Position numbers and translations under genes: made by a program. A stretch of 64,000 nt of DNA from Lysobacteraceae bacterium CU05-9 (GTDB taxonomy: Bacteria; Pseudomonadota; Gammaproteobacteria; Xanthomonadales; Xanthomonadaceae): positions 1 to 64,000 of the forward strand of contig SWJS01000001.1 in assembly GCA_007556525.1 (NCBI GenBank), in the 5' to 3' direction. Shown piece by piece: positions 26,368 through 34,633 of the stretch. The stretch's first letter is position 1; every line of letters begins with the position of its first letter. A model generated the notes under the pieces. The model was given only the letters and a program-made list of their open reading frames with translations, did no database searches and was not told where the DNA came from.

Positions 26368-27321
26368 ATGCAACGGTCGATTTACAAGCAAGCCACACAA
26401 CGTCTTCAAGCGACGTTGGCGTGGCTTGTTTTGCTTTGCGGATTGTTGATGGCGAGCTTGCCTGCGCTTGCGCAGGAAGCGCTTGCACCCATTCCGGCGT
26501 TGACCGGTCCGGTCATTGATACGACGGGAACGTTGGATGCTGCGACCGTTCAATCGCTGACGCAGCAAGCTTTGGAATTGCAACAACGAAAGGGTTCGCA
26601 GTTGCAGGTTTTGGTGATTCCAACGACGCAACCGGAAGACATTGCGCAATATTCGGTCAGGGCTTTTGAGCAGTACAAGATTGGTCGCGCCAAAGTCGAC
26701 GATGGTCTGTTGTTGGTGGTCGCCAAGGACGACCGCCGAGTGCACATCGAAGTCGGCTACGGGTTGGAAGGTGCGATTCCGGATGCGACTGCGTCGCGCG
26801 TGATCCAGGAATATCTCGTTCCGAAGTTTCGCGCGGGTGATTTCTCAGGCGGGATTACGGATGCGACGCAAACGTTGGTGAAGTTGGTGGATGGCGAACC
26901 ATTGCCGGCGCCGATGGTGAAAGAGCGGGCGAGCAATCAAAGTTCGGACGTCTTGTCGGCTCTGATGATGGCGCTCTTCGCGGCGATTTTCATTAATCTT
27001 TTTTTCCGCTGGTTGCCGAAGATCCTGCGTTTCCCCGCATCACTCGCGATCCCAGGCTTTCTGGCGCTTTCCGCTTCGTCCATGATGCTAATTGGCGTCA
27101 TGGGAGGCGTGATCGGTTTGTTGGTTTTTCTGGCGACGATGGGCGGCGGACGCTTTGCGCGCAGCAGCAGCTGGGGTAACTTTCCGCCGAGTGGCGGTGG
27201 CTGGGGCGGTGGCGGTTTTGGTGGCGGCGGCTTCGGTGGAGGCGGTGGTTTCGGCGGCGGTGGCGGCTGGGGCGGCGGCGGTGGTATGAGTGGTGGCGGC
27301 GGCGCTTCGGGGAGCTGGTGA
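26368..27321 (+). CDS. TPM-domain membrane protein with Gly-rich tail (YgcG-like)
   Basis: A 317-residue protein. It has a signal peptide (to about residue 37, ending PALAQ), a TPM domain (about 45-170: VIDTTGTLDAATVQSL, VLVIPTTQPEDIAQYSVRAF, VDDGLLLVVAKDDRRVHIEVG and GLEGAIPDA), two membrane segments (about 195-255), and a tail of GGGGFGGG-type repeats. This is the standard YgcG/TPM_phosphatase layout found beside LemA. The ATG at 26368 has AAGG about 10 bases upstream; a GTG two codons earlier is possible. The Gly-rich tail explains the low-complexity DNA at 27190-27315. Confidence 0.85.
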   Translation: MQRSIYKQATQRLQATLAWLVLLCGLLMASLPALAQEALAPIPALTGPVIDTTGTLDAATVQSLTQQALELQQRKGSQLQVLVIPTTQPEDIAQYSVRAFEQYKIGRAKVDDGLLLVVAKDDRRVHIEVGYGLEGAIPDATASRVIQEYLVPKFRAGDFSGGITDATQTLVKLVDGEPLPAPMVKERASNQSSDVLSALMMALFAAIFINLFFRWLPKILRFPASLAIPGFLALSASSMMLIGVMGGVIGLLVFLATMGGGRFARSSSWGNFPPSGGGWGGGGFGGGGFGGGGGFGGGGGWGGGGGMSGGGGASGSW

Positions 27322-27815
27322 TGATGCCACGGTGGATTACGAATTTTTTTGCAATGCCGATCGCTACGATGATTCCGAGCGAGGATCTACCACGCATCGC
27401 GGCGGCGATTATGGCCAACGAAGCGTTGCATAACGGACAGATCTGTTTCGCGATTGAGCGTTCTTTGGGCGTGGGTAACGTGCTCGATGGAATGACGGCG
27501 CGGGATCGGGCGCATCAGGTTTTTGCAAATTTGCGTGTTTGGGATACGGCGCGAAACAGCGGAGTTTTGCTGTATTTGCTGACGGCGGAACATCGCATTG
27601 AATTGATTGCGGACCGCGGGTTTCATGAAGTTGTGAGCGATGAGCAGTGGCGTGGCGTTTGTCAGCTGCTGGAAGAACGCTTGCAACAAGGTGATGCAAC
27701 GGATGCGGTCGTCGATGCGATTGATCAAATTTCGGCGATCATTACCGAACATTTTCCGCGTCGTCCTGAAGACGTGGTGCTGAACGAATTGTCGGACTTG
27801 CCGGTGATTCTTTGA
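27321..27815 (+). CDS. TPM-domain protein without signal peptide
   Basis: A 164-residue second TPM protein, cytoplasmic as far as can be seen. The domain shows NGQICFAIERSL, RAHQVFANLRVWDTARNSGV, LLYLLTAEHRIELIADRGF and the helix QWRGVCQLLEERLQ. This shorter form (TPM domain only, near 160 residues) commonly follows the long one in lemA operons. Its ATG overlaps the stop of the previous gene (TGATG). The three genes lemA-TPM-TPM therefore look co-expressed. Confidence 0.82.
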   Translation: MMPRWITNFFAMPIATMIPSEDLPRIAAAIMANEALHNGQICFAIERSLGVGNVLDGMTARDRAHQVFANLRVWDTARNSGVLLYLLTAEHRIELIADRGFHEVVSDEQWRGVCQLLEERLQQGDATDAVVDAIDQISAIITEHFPRRPEDVVLNELSDLPVIL

Positions 27816-27840
27816 TATTTTTTGGGTGAAAAGGCTGTAA

Positions 27841-28701
27841 ATGACCATTCTTCATGACATGGATCCGGTGCTGTTTGGGTTCGGACCGGTTCAACTGCAT
27901 TGGTACGGTGTGATGTACCTGCTGGGCTTCGCGACGGCATTGTGGCTCGGTACGAAGCGCATCAAGGAAGGTCGGTTGCCGGGCGTCGACACGAATCAAT
28001 TCGGTGACTTGCTGTTTTACGGCATTCTCGGCGTGATTCTGGGTGGACGGATTGGATACATTCTTTTCTACGCGTTTGATGACTTTATCCAAGATCCGAT
28101 CATGCTTCTCAAAATCAACCAAGGCGGCATGAGCTTCCACGGTGGTTTGTTGGGTGTGTTGGTCGCCGCGTGGATCTGGTCGCGCCGTCGCAAGATCCAT
28201 TTCATGGATACCGTCGATTTCGTCGCGCCATTGGTGCCGCCAGGTTTGGGCTTCGGTCGAGTCGGCAATTACATCAACGGCGAGCTGTGGGGCAAGTTCA
28301 CGCAGTCGGATTGGGGCGTCGTGTTTCCTTATGCTCCTGAATTGCAGAAGGTGCCGATGGACGAGGTCCGCTCGCAATTTGCGACTGGTGCGTTGAATCA
28401 CTTCGCGCGTCATCCTTCGCAGCTCTATCAAGCCGCATTGGAAGGCTTGGTGATGTTCGTGATTTTGTGGATGTACTCACGCAAGCCACGGCCTCGCTTC
28501 GCCGTAGCGGGCTTGTTTGCGCTGTTGTATGGCATTTTCCGTTTCATCGTGGAGTTCGTGCGAGTGCCGGATGCTCAGTTGGGCTATCTGGCGTTCGGTT
28601 GGCTGACGATGGGACAAGTGTTGAGCGTGCCTTTGATCTTGCTGGGTCTGGGCATGATGATGTACTCGCGCACGGAACCAACCTTGCAGCCAGCGCCATG
28701 A
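27841..28701 (+). CDS. lgt: Prolipoprotein diacylglyceryl transferase
   Basis: A 286-residue inner-membrane enzyme that transfers diacylglyceryl from phosphatidylglycerol to the lipobox cysteine of prolipoproteins. It has seven predicted helices. The conserved pieces are [36 protein letters not shown] with the essential His, and the signature [15 protein letters not shown]. It is followed by thyA with an ATGA overlap, the common lgt-thyA arrangement. It would process the several lipoproteins of this window (LemA, the HAD phosphatase, the protein at 45192-45890). Confidence 0.97.
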   Translation: MTILHDMDPVLFGFGPVQLHWYGVMYLLGFATALWLGTKRIKEGRLPGVDTNQFGDLLFYGILGVILGGRIGYILFYAFDDFIQDPIMLLKINQGGMSFHGGLLGVLVAAWIWSRRRKIHFMDTVDFVAPLVPPGLGFGRVGNYINGELWGKFTQSDWGVVFPYAPELQKVPMDEVRSQFATGALNHFARHPSQLYQAALEGLVMFVILWMYSRKPRPRFAVAGLFALLYGIFRFIVEFVRVPDAQLGYLAFGWLTMGQVLSVPLILLGLGMMMYSRTEPTLQPAP

Positions 28702-29492
28702 AGCAGTATCTCGATTTGCTGCGTCACGTGATAGCGCATGGTACGGACAAAAGTGACCGCACCGGTACGGGTACGCGGAGTGTTTTTGGGTATCAAATGC
28801 GCTTTGATTTATCGGAAGGATTTCCTTTAGTCACCACGAAGAAATTACACCTGCGCTCGATCATCCATGAGTTGCTGTGGTTCCTCGATGGCGATACCAA
28901 CATCAAGTATCTCAAGGACAACAAGGTCAGCATCTGGGACGAGTGGGCTGATGCCAACGGCGATCTTGGTCCGGTTTACGGTAAGCAGTGGCGTTCGTGG
29001 GAAACGCGCGACGGTCGGACGGTCGATCAGATATCGTGGTTGATTGATGAGATCAAACGCAATCCGGATTCGCGCCGTTTGATCATTTCGGCGTGGAATG
29101 TTGGCGAACTTCCGCAGATGGCGTTGATGCCATGTCACACGATGTTCCAGTTCTATGTTGCGGACGGAAAATTAAGTTGCCAGTTGTATCAGCGCAGTGG
29201 TGATATTTTCCTGGGCATCCCATTCAACATTGCGTCGTATGCGTTGCTCACGCACATGATTGCGCAGGCGTGTGATCTGGACGTCGGTGATTTCGTGCAC
29301 ACGATTGGTGATGCGCACATTTACTCGAATCATTTTGACCAGGTGGAAGAGCAGTTGTCGCGTGAGCCGTGCAAGTTGCCGACATTGAAGTTGAACCCTG
29401 AAATCAAGGATGTTTTCAGCTTTACGTTCGACGACATCGCGATCGAAGGTTACGATCCATTGCCTGCGATCAAGGCGCCGGTTGCCGTATGA
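28698..29492 (+). CDS. thyA: Thymidylate synthase
   Basis: A 264-residue enzyme making dTMP from dUMP with methylenetetrahydrofolate. Length is identical to E. coli ThyA, and the catalytic cysteine falls at the same number, Cys146 ([10 protein letters not shown]). Other marks are [44 protein letters not shown] and [10 protein letters not shown] start at the ATG that overlaps the lgt stop. A much longer open frame reaches back into lgt but is not ThyA. It is coupled to folA, which regenerates its folate product. Confidence 0.98.
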   Translation: MKQYLDLLRHVIAHGTDKSDRTGTGTRSVFGYQMRFDLSEGFPLVTTKKLHLRSIIHELLWFLDGDTNIKYLKDNKVSIWDEWADANGDLGPVYGKQWRSWETRDGRTVDQISWLIDEIKRNPDSRRLIISAWNVGELPQMALMPCHTMFQFYVADGKLSCQLYQRSGDIFLGIPFNIASYALLTHMIAQACDLDVGDFVHTIGDAHIYSNHFDQVEEQLSREPCKLPTLKLNPEIKDVFSFTFDDIAIEGYDPLPAIKAPVAV

Positions 29493-29974
29493 TCGGCTCG
29501 TGCGTGATCAAGTTCATCGTCGCGGTGGACGAGAACAATGGCATCGGTGGCAACAACGAATTGCTGTGGCAGATTCCCGATGATTTGAAACGTTTCAAAA
29601 AACTCACCATGGGCGCCGCAATGCTCATGGGTCGCAAGACGGCGTTGTCATTGGGACGTGCGTTGCCGGGTCGCGAGAATTTGGTTTTGACACGATCAGG
29701 CAAGGTGCCGTTTGAAGGCATGGTCCCCGTTGCTTCGTTGGAAGAAGGCGCGGAGGGCAGGGACTTGTTGTGGGTAATCGGTGGTGGAGAAGTGTTCGCT
29801 CTCGCGATGCCATTCGCCGACGAAATTGAACTGACGATCGTGCATGAGAAGTTTGAGGCGGATGTGTTTTTCCCGCCGCTCAACATGGACGAATGGGAAG
29901 TCACGCAACGCACGCCGGTAACCGACGCGCCGCTGCCTTACACGTTCCTGACGTTGGTGCGGAAAGCCGCTTAA
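29489..29974 (+). CDS. folA: Dihydrofolate reductase
   Basis: A 161-residue enzyme reducing dihydrofolate to tetrahydrofolate with NADPH, the natural partner of ThyA. The sequence has [16 protein letters not shown], the acid residue Asp32 in [13 protein letters not shown] (equivalent to E. coli Asp27), [20 protein letters not shown] and the [17 protein letters not shown] loop. It overlaps the thyA stop by 4 bases. Its own TAA overlaps the TAA of convergent apaH (TTAA), leaving no room for a separate terminator. Confidence 0.97.
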   Translation: MIGSCVIKFIVAVDENNGIGGNNELLWQIPDDLKRFKKLTMGAAMLMGRKTALSLGRALPGRENLVLTRSGKVPFEGMVPVASLEEGAEGRDLLWVIGGGEVFALAMPFADEIELTIVHEKFEADVFFPPLNMDEWEVTQRTPVTDAPLPYTFLTLVRKAA

Positions 29975-30921
29975 GCGCTCGGTGGCGTTGCCGGTGTTGC
30001 AGGACGTGGACCACGACCGCCACGGCGACGACGATGCCCCGTACGCTTTGAAGGTGCCTTGTTCGCAGACGTATTCTTCGTTGCAGGCTTAACCTGCGCC
30101 GGAACGTCGCGTCCTTCCACTTGCTCGAAGCGCGGCACCTCCGCATCCAATTGCAGCGCGGTCAATTTGCCGCCCCAAACGGCGCCGGTATCGATCGCAT
30201 GCACGCCGTTGCACATGGTCAGTCCGAGCGTCGACCAGTGTCCGACGACGAGTTTGAGATCGCGCTGAACTTGTCCGGGCACTGAGAACCACGGGTAGAG
30301 ACCGGCAGGTTGCGTTCCAGGCGCGCCCTTGGCATCAAAATCAATCCGTCCACGCGGCGTCACATAGCGCATGCGAGTCATGATGTTGATGATGGCGCGC
30401 GCACGCTCCATGCCCGCCAGTTGCGGATTCCAGCCTGGCTTATCACCGTACATATTGCGCAAGAGACGCTCAAATTGCTTGCCACGCAGCTTTTCTTCGA
30501 TTTCGCGGGCGTAGCGCTCAGCGTTCGCGATCGTCCACGAGGAATGCAACCCAGCGTGCACCATGCCCCAGCCAAGTTCGCGGTCGGCATGAAACATCTT
30601 CTGGTTACGTAACCATTCCAGCAGTTCCGGTGCATCTTCCGCCATGACGACGCGTTGCAGGTCCGGATTGACCTTGCGCTGCTCGTCCTTGGTGCGCTGA
30701 CCCACCGCAATGAGCGACAAATCGTGATTGCCGAGCACCGTCACCGAGTGATCGCGCAGGGAATGCACCAAACGCAGCGTTTCCAGCGATTGTCCGCCAC
30801 GGTTGACAAGGTCACCGCAGAACCAGATCGTATCGCGTGCTGTGTCGAATTTAATCCTTTCCAGGAGGCGCTGAGTGATGTCGTAGCATCCCTGCAGGTC
30901 CCCAATTGCCCAAACCGCCAT
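29971..30921 (-). CDS. apaH: Bis(5'-nucleosyl)-tetraphosphatase, symmetrical
   Basis: A 316-residue metallophosphatase that splits Ap4A into two ADP and can decap NpnN-capped RNA. The metal-binding motifs are AIGDLQGCYD (about 5-14), FCGDLVNRGG (about 34-43), VLGNHDLSL (about 62-70) and VVGHWSTLG. E. coli ApaH has 280 residues; here the catalytic domain is followed by a tail of about 39 residues rich in Lys, Arg, Gly and Pro (KRTGHRRRRGGRGPRP). The tail is unstructured and basic, and could bind RNA, which is a guess. It is the last gene of the lptD-to-apaH cluster. Confidence 0.95.
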   Translation of the reverse strand: MAVWAIGDLQGCYDITQRLLERIKFDTARDTIWFCGDLVNRGGQSLETLRLVHSLRDHSVTVLGNHDLSLIAVGQRTKDEQRKVNPDLQRVVMAEDAPELLEWLRNQKMFHADRELGWGMVHAGLHSSWTIANAERYAREIEEKLRGKQFERLLRNMYGDKPGWNPQLAGMERARAIINIMTRMRYVTPRGRIDFDAKGAPGTQPAGLYPWFSVPGQVQRDLKLVVGHWSTLGLTMCNGVHAIDTGAVWGGKLTALQLDAEVPRFEQVEGRDVPAQVKPATKNTSANKAPSKRTGHRRRRGGRGPRPATPATPPSA

Positions 30922-30974
30922 GTTGTTCCAATTTATTTTTCAAGGCACTGCTCTTAAGCATCAACCATTTCGGG

Positions 30975-31358
30975 TTAATGCAAGGTGCGCGGGACGGTCA
31001 GCGTAAACATCGGAATTTCCGCATTGAAGTGGGTGCCATCATCGGCCACCATCTCGTAACTGCCGCGCATCGTGCCTAAATCTGTGGGTAGAACCGCCCC
31101 GGATGTATATTCAAAACCTTCGCCCGGCTCCAACCAAGGCTGTTCGCCCACGACACCTTCGCCGTGAACTTCCTCGGTCTTGCCATTGGCGTCGGTGATC
31201 ACCCAATGACGGCTCAAAAGACGCGCACCAACCGTGCCGGAGTTGCGAATACTGATCGTATAGGCAAACACAAACTTTTCCTGCTCGGGAATTGATTGTT
31301 CGTCGACATACTGGGTAAAAACTTCGATGTCGATGGCATAGTCGCGCGCGGTGTTCAT
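30975..31358 (-). CDS. apaG: ApaG protein
   Basis: A 127-residue protein with the ApaG fold (fibronectin-III-like). Conserved segments are VFAYTISIRNSGTVGARLLS, RHWVITDANG, the GEGVVGEQPWLEPGEGFEYT loop and MRGSYEMVADDG. The biochemical function is uncertain, with Co/Mg-related and phosphate-binding roles proposed. It overlaps the end of rsmA by 4 bases (ATGA) and precedes apaH by 53 bases, the classical order. Confidence 0.96.
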   Translation of the reverse strand: MNTARDYAIDIEVFTQYVDEQSIPEQEKFVFAYTISIRNSGTVGARLLSRHWVITDANGKTEEVHGEGVVGEQPWLEPGEGFEYTSGAVLPTDLGTMRGSYEMVADDGTHFNAEIPMFTLTVPRTLH

Positions 31359-32227
31359 GCCGCTATTTTAAGCGAGTTCGCCAGTTGCACAAAGTCATCG
31401 ACGGAAATCTGTTCAGCACGGAGGTCCGGACGGATGCCCGCCGCTTCAATCTGCTCCGCGGTTGCGATGTTGCTCAGGGCATTTCGCAGCGTTTTGCGCC
31501 GTTGGCCGAACGCATCCCGCACCACGGCAGCGAACGTCTTGTGATCCTGCACGTGGATGTCTTCGGGCTTCTTCGGAACCAATCTCACGACCGCGGAGTC
31601 AACCTTCGGAGGCGGGTTGAAGGCTTCCGGCGGCACATCGAACAACGGTGCCACATCGCAGTAAGCCTGCAGCATGACACTCAGTCTTCCATAAACCTTG
31701 CTGCCAGGGCCGGCGGCCATGCGGTCGACGACTTCCTTCTGCAACATGAAAACCATGTCCTTGATCGCCGCAGCGTGGTCGAGTGCATGGAACAGAATCG
31801 GCGACGACAAGTTATACGGCAAGTTACCGACTAGCCTGATGCGAGAATCATCATGCGTGCCTTCGTCCTCAGCCAACGCGGTGAAATCCACTTGCATGAC
31901 GTCACGATGGATCACACGCAACGTGCCGTGTTCGCGAGCCGCTTCCGTCAGCGGAAAAATCAGATCCCGGTCAAACTCAATCACCGTCAACCGACCATGC
32001 GCATCGAGCAGTGGCAAAGTAATTGCGCCTTGTCCGGGACCGATCTCCACCAACCGATCATCATCCTGCGGATTCACCGCCATCACGATTTGCCGGATGA
32101 TGTTCGCATCCGTGAGGAAGTGCTGGCCAAATTGTTTCTTCGCCGCCTTGTCGAATCCTGCAGCGCGGTTGCTGCCATCGCCGTAATGCGCTGCGTGTTT
32201 GCGTGATTTCGTCGTTTTCTTCGCCAT
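31355..32227 (-). CDS. rsmA: 16S rRNA A1518/A1519 dimethyltransferase
   Basis: A 290-residue KsgA/RsmA enzyme that dimethylates two adenines in helix 45 of 16S rRNA. It has KKQFGQHFLTDANII, the SAM motif VEIGPGQGAITLPLL, the catalytic GNLPYNLSSPIL and FNPPPKVDSAVVRL. I start at MAKKTTKSRK, 4 bases after the pdxA stop, giving a basic N-terminal extension of about 25 residues before the conserved core, longer than in E. coli (273 in total). It lies between pdxA and apaG as in many gammaproteobacteria. Confidence 0.97.
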   Translation of the reverse strand: MAKKTTKSRKHAAHYGDGSNRAAGFDKAAKKQFGQHFLTDANIIRQIVMAVNPQDDDRLVEIGPGQGAITLPLLDAHGRLTVIEFDRDLIFPLTEAAREHGTLRVIHRDVMQVDFTALAEDEGTHDDSRIRLVGNLPYNLSSPILFHALDHAAAIKDMVFMLQKEVVDRMAAGPGSKVYGRLSVMLQAYCDVAPLFDVPPEAFNPPPKVDSAVVRLVPKKPEDIHVQDHKTFAAVVRDAFGQRRKTLRNALSNIATAEQIEAAGIRPDLRAEQISVDDFVQLANSLKIAA

Positions 32228-32231
32228 GCGC

Positions 32232-33242
32232 TTATTGTCCTTGATTCCGTGTGCGCCGTCTTTCACGCGCCATCTGCGCACAGATCTGCACCGCCATTTG
32301 CATGCTCGACGCGTCGGCCTTTCCGGTGCCGGCTAAATCCAGCGCAGTTCCGTGATCCACCGCAACGCGCGGGTAGGGCAGACCCAGCGTAATGTTCACC
32401 GCTTTCTCGAATCCGGAATACTTCAGCACCGGCAATCCTTGATCGTGATACGCGGCAATGACAGCATCAAAAGCTTTCATTTTCTGCGGCAAAAACGCTG
32501 TATCCGCCGGCAGCGGTCCCACCAAATCGAACCCTCTTTCGCGCAACTCCTCGAGCACCGGTGCATACACTTCAATCTCTTCGCGACCGAGTGCACCTTG
32601 TTCGCCGGCGTGCGGATTCAATCCGAGAATCGCGACGCGCGGCGTGGCGATGCCGAAGTCGTCGCGCATCGATCGCTCAACGATCTCAATGCATTCGCGC
32701 AACACGTCAGTCGTAATCGCATCCGCGACATCGCGCAAAGGCAAATGCGTCGTCACCAACGCAACGCGCAATGCATCATGCGCCAGCATCATCACGACCT
32801 TCACGCCAGCACGATCCGCCAGCCACTCCGTGGTACCTGTGTATGGATAACCGGCGTTGATCAAATGCGCCTTGTGTGTTGGACCCGTCACGATGCCTTC
32901 AACGTTACCGCGCAACGCAAGATCCGACGCTAAATTCAACGCATCAATGACACTCGCCGCATTCGCCAAATCCAACTCGCCAAATGATGTCGGCGTTGAT
33001 TGCGCAACATCCAACACATGCAAGACATCCGCGCGCGAGAAATCCGCCTCACCCAAATCCGCGATGACTTGAATGGAAATGGGGAGGGCGAGGTGAGCGA
33101 TGGATTTTTGCAAAGTATCCGCATTCGCAATCGCAACTAAGCGTGCAGGCTGCGGCATCGAAACAATCCGCGCCAACAACTCCGGGCCGACACCCGCAGC
33201 CTCACCCGGAACGACAGCCAGCAATGGACGATCATCAATCAT
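32232..33242 (-). CDS. pdxA: 4-hydroxythreonine-4-phosphate dehydrogenase
   Basis: A 336-residue metal- and NAD-dependent enzyme of pyridoxal phosphate synthesis. Family marks are VVPGEAAGVGPELLARI, GIVTGPTHKAHLINAGYPYTG in two overlapping pieces with the substrate-binding His, TTHLPLRDV, ILGLNPHAGEQG (metal His) and AYHDQGLPVLKY (metal His/Asp). The surA terminator lies between this gene and surA, so pdxA expression needs readthrough or its own promoter, which I could not pick out in the 22 bases between hairpin and start. Confidence 0.96.
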   Translation of the reverse strand: MIDDRPLLAVVPGEAAGVGPELLARIVSMPQPARLVAIANADTLQKSIAHLALPISIQVIADLGEADFSRADVLHVLDVAQSTPTSFGELDLANAASVIDALNLASDLALRGNVEGIVTGPTHKAHLINAGYPYTGTTEWLADRAGVKVVMMLAHDALRVALVTTHLPLRDVADAITTDVLRECIEIVERSMRDDFGIATPRVAILGLNPHAGEQGALGREEIEVYAPVLEELRERGFDLVGPLPADTAFLPQKMKAFDAVIAAYHDQGLPVLKYSGFEKAVNITLGLPYPRVAVDHGTALDLAGTGKADASSMQMAVQICAQMARERRRTRNQGQ

Positions 33243-33264
33243 GCCAACCAGTTTAAAGCATGCA

Positions 33265-33291
33265 CAAAAAAGCCCGGATCATCTCCGGGCT
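33265..33291 (-). terminator. Terminator after surA
   Basis: Read on the minus strand: AGCCCGGA, a 5-base loop, TCCGGGCT, then six T. It follows the surA stop by 22 bases and precedes pdxA, so it probably attenuates rather than ends the cluster's transcription. Confidence 0.85.
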
Positions 33292-33313
33292 CTTTCGCAT
33301 TACGACCAACCGA

Positions 33314-34624
33314 TTACTTGACGGCGGTCGTACCTGGCTCGTTCTCGAAGCCCGGAATGAAATACTGGATGAATGCTTCGTTGCGCATCGAACGCATGAA
33401 GCGGTTCCACTCATCTTCCAGCTTACGGCGGCCAATCGCTTCACGCGCTTGGTTACGCAACGCTTCGTTGCCACCCGCAACCTGACGCATGTCCTGACGT
33501 TGGATGATGTGGTAGCCGGCAGCGGTCTTAACAGGCGTCGAAACGGCACCGTTCGCAAGATTCTGCAACGCGGTCGCAAATTCCGGTCCATGCGCTTCAG
33601 GGTCAAACCAACCCAAGTCACCGCCTGATGCCTTCGTCGCGACGTCGCCAGAATAGTCCTTGGCAACCTTCGCGAAATCCGCACCCTTGGAAATGCGGTT
33701 ACGAAGATCGTTGGCCTTCGCAAGTGCGGCGGCATCATCGGCACCGGTAATCGGGACCAGGATGTGGCGTGCCTTGTACTGCGTAACCATTTGCGCGCCA
33801 GCACCTTCGCGCACTTCCTTCAGTTGCAGGATCTGGAAGCCAGTTGGACCACGCACAGGTGGACTCGCCTGACCAGGCTGCAATGTACGGATCGTGTCAA
33901 CTAAAGCAGGCGGGATGTCCGCGACGGAACGCCAGCCGAGATCACCACCTTGCAGTGCGTTCGAAGCATCCGAATATTCCGTAGCGACCGCAGCAAAATC
34001 TGCGCCCGAATCCAGCTTGGCCTTAGCGGCATCAGCCTTCTTCTTCGCTGCGGCGATTTGATCGGCCGTAGCACCTTCCGGCACCGTGACCAGAATGTTC
34101 GCCAAATGCATTTGCACGCCGGTGTTCGCCGAGTTCTTCAGCAAGTTATCCACTTCCGCTTCACTAACGGCGATGCGCTGTTGCGCAAAGCTCTGCTGCA
34201 AGCGCTGCGTCGAAATTTCATCACGCAGCATTGCTTGGTAGCTTGCGAAACTCATGCCGTCCTTCTCGAGGTTCGCACGCAACTGAGCAATCGTCCAGTT
34301 GTTGTTCTGCGCAACTTCGTTGATGGCTGCCATGATGTCTTCATCGGAAACGGTAATGCCGCTCGCTTCTGCGCGGTTGACCTGCAGTTTCGTCATGACT
34401 AGGCGTTCCATCACCTGACGGCGGAGAATGTCTTCAGGTGGCATGCGACCGTTGTTCTGACGCGCGAACTGCTGCGCATAAGTTGTCATCGCTTGATCGA
34501 ACTCGCTCTTGAGAATGACGTCTTCATCGACCGTTGCGGCGATGCCATTCAACTGCGCAGTTTGAGCAAAAGCCGAAGACGCAAGCGCCAGCGAAATCAG
34601 GGTAGGGAATATAAATTTCTTCAT
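33314..34624 (-). CDS. surA: Periplasmic chaperone and peptidyl-prolyl isomerase SurA
   Basis: A 436-residue chaperone for outer-membrane proteins. It has a signal peptide (to about residue 20, SAFAQ), an N-terminal chaperone domain (FDQAMTTYAQQF, RQVMERLVMTKLQVNRAEAS in pieces), two parvulin domains (about 175-275 with GGDLGWRSVADIPPALVD, and about 285-385 with GGDLGWFDPEAHGPEF) and a short C-terminal helix that completes the core. It lies 9 bases after lptD, a key SurA client, which is the usual operon arrangement. Confidence 0.97.
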   Translation of the reverse strand: MKKFIFPTLISLALASSAFAQTAQLNGIAATVDEDVILKSEFDQAMTTYAQQFARQNNGRMPPEDILRRQVMERLVMTKLQVNRAEASGITVSDEDIMAAINEVAQNNNWTIAQLRANLEKDGMSFASYQAMLRDEISTQRLQQSFAQQRIAVSEAEVDNLLKNSANTGVQMHLANILVTVPEGATADQIAAAKKKADAAKAKLDSGADFAAVATEYSDASNALQGGDLGWRSVADIPPALVDTIRTLQPGQASPPVRGPTGFQILQLKEVREGAGAQMVTQYKARHILVPITGADDAAALAKANDLRNRISKGADFAKVAKDYSGDVATKASGGDLGWFDPEAHGPEFATALQNLANGAVSTPVKTAAGYHIIQRQDMRQVAGGNEALRNQAREAIGRRKLEDEWNRFMRSMRNEAFIQYFIPGFENEPGTTAVK

Positions 34625-34633
34625 GCCGCTATT

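Noticed and set aside
27190-27315. GC-rich repetitive DNA
   Set aside because: It encodes the Gly-rich tail typical of YgcG-like TPM proteins and needs no separate repeat call.
28467-28697. N-terminal extension of 77 codons to thyA
   Set aside because: It overlaps the end of lgt, is unrelated to ThyA, and the ATG at 28698 gives exactly the E. coli length.
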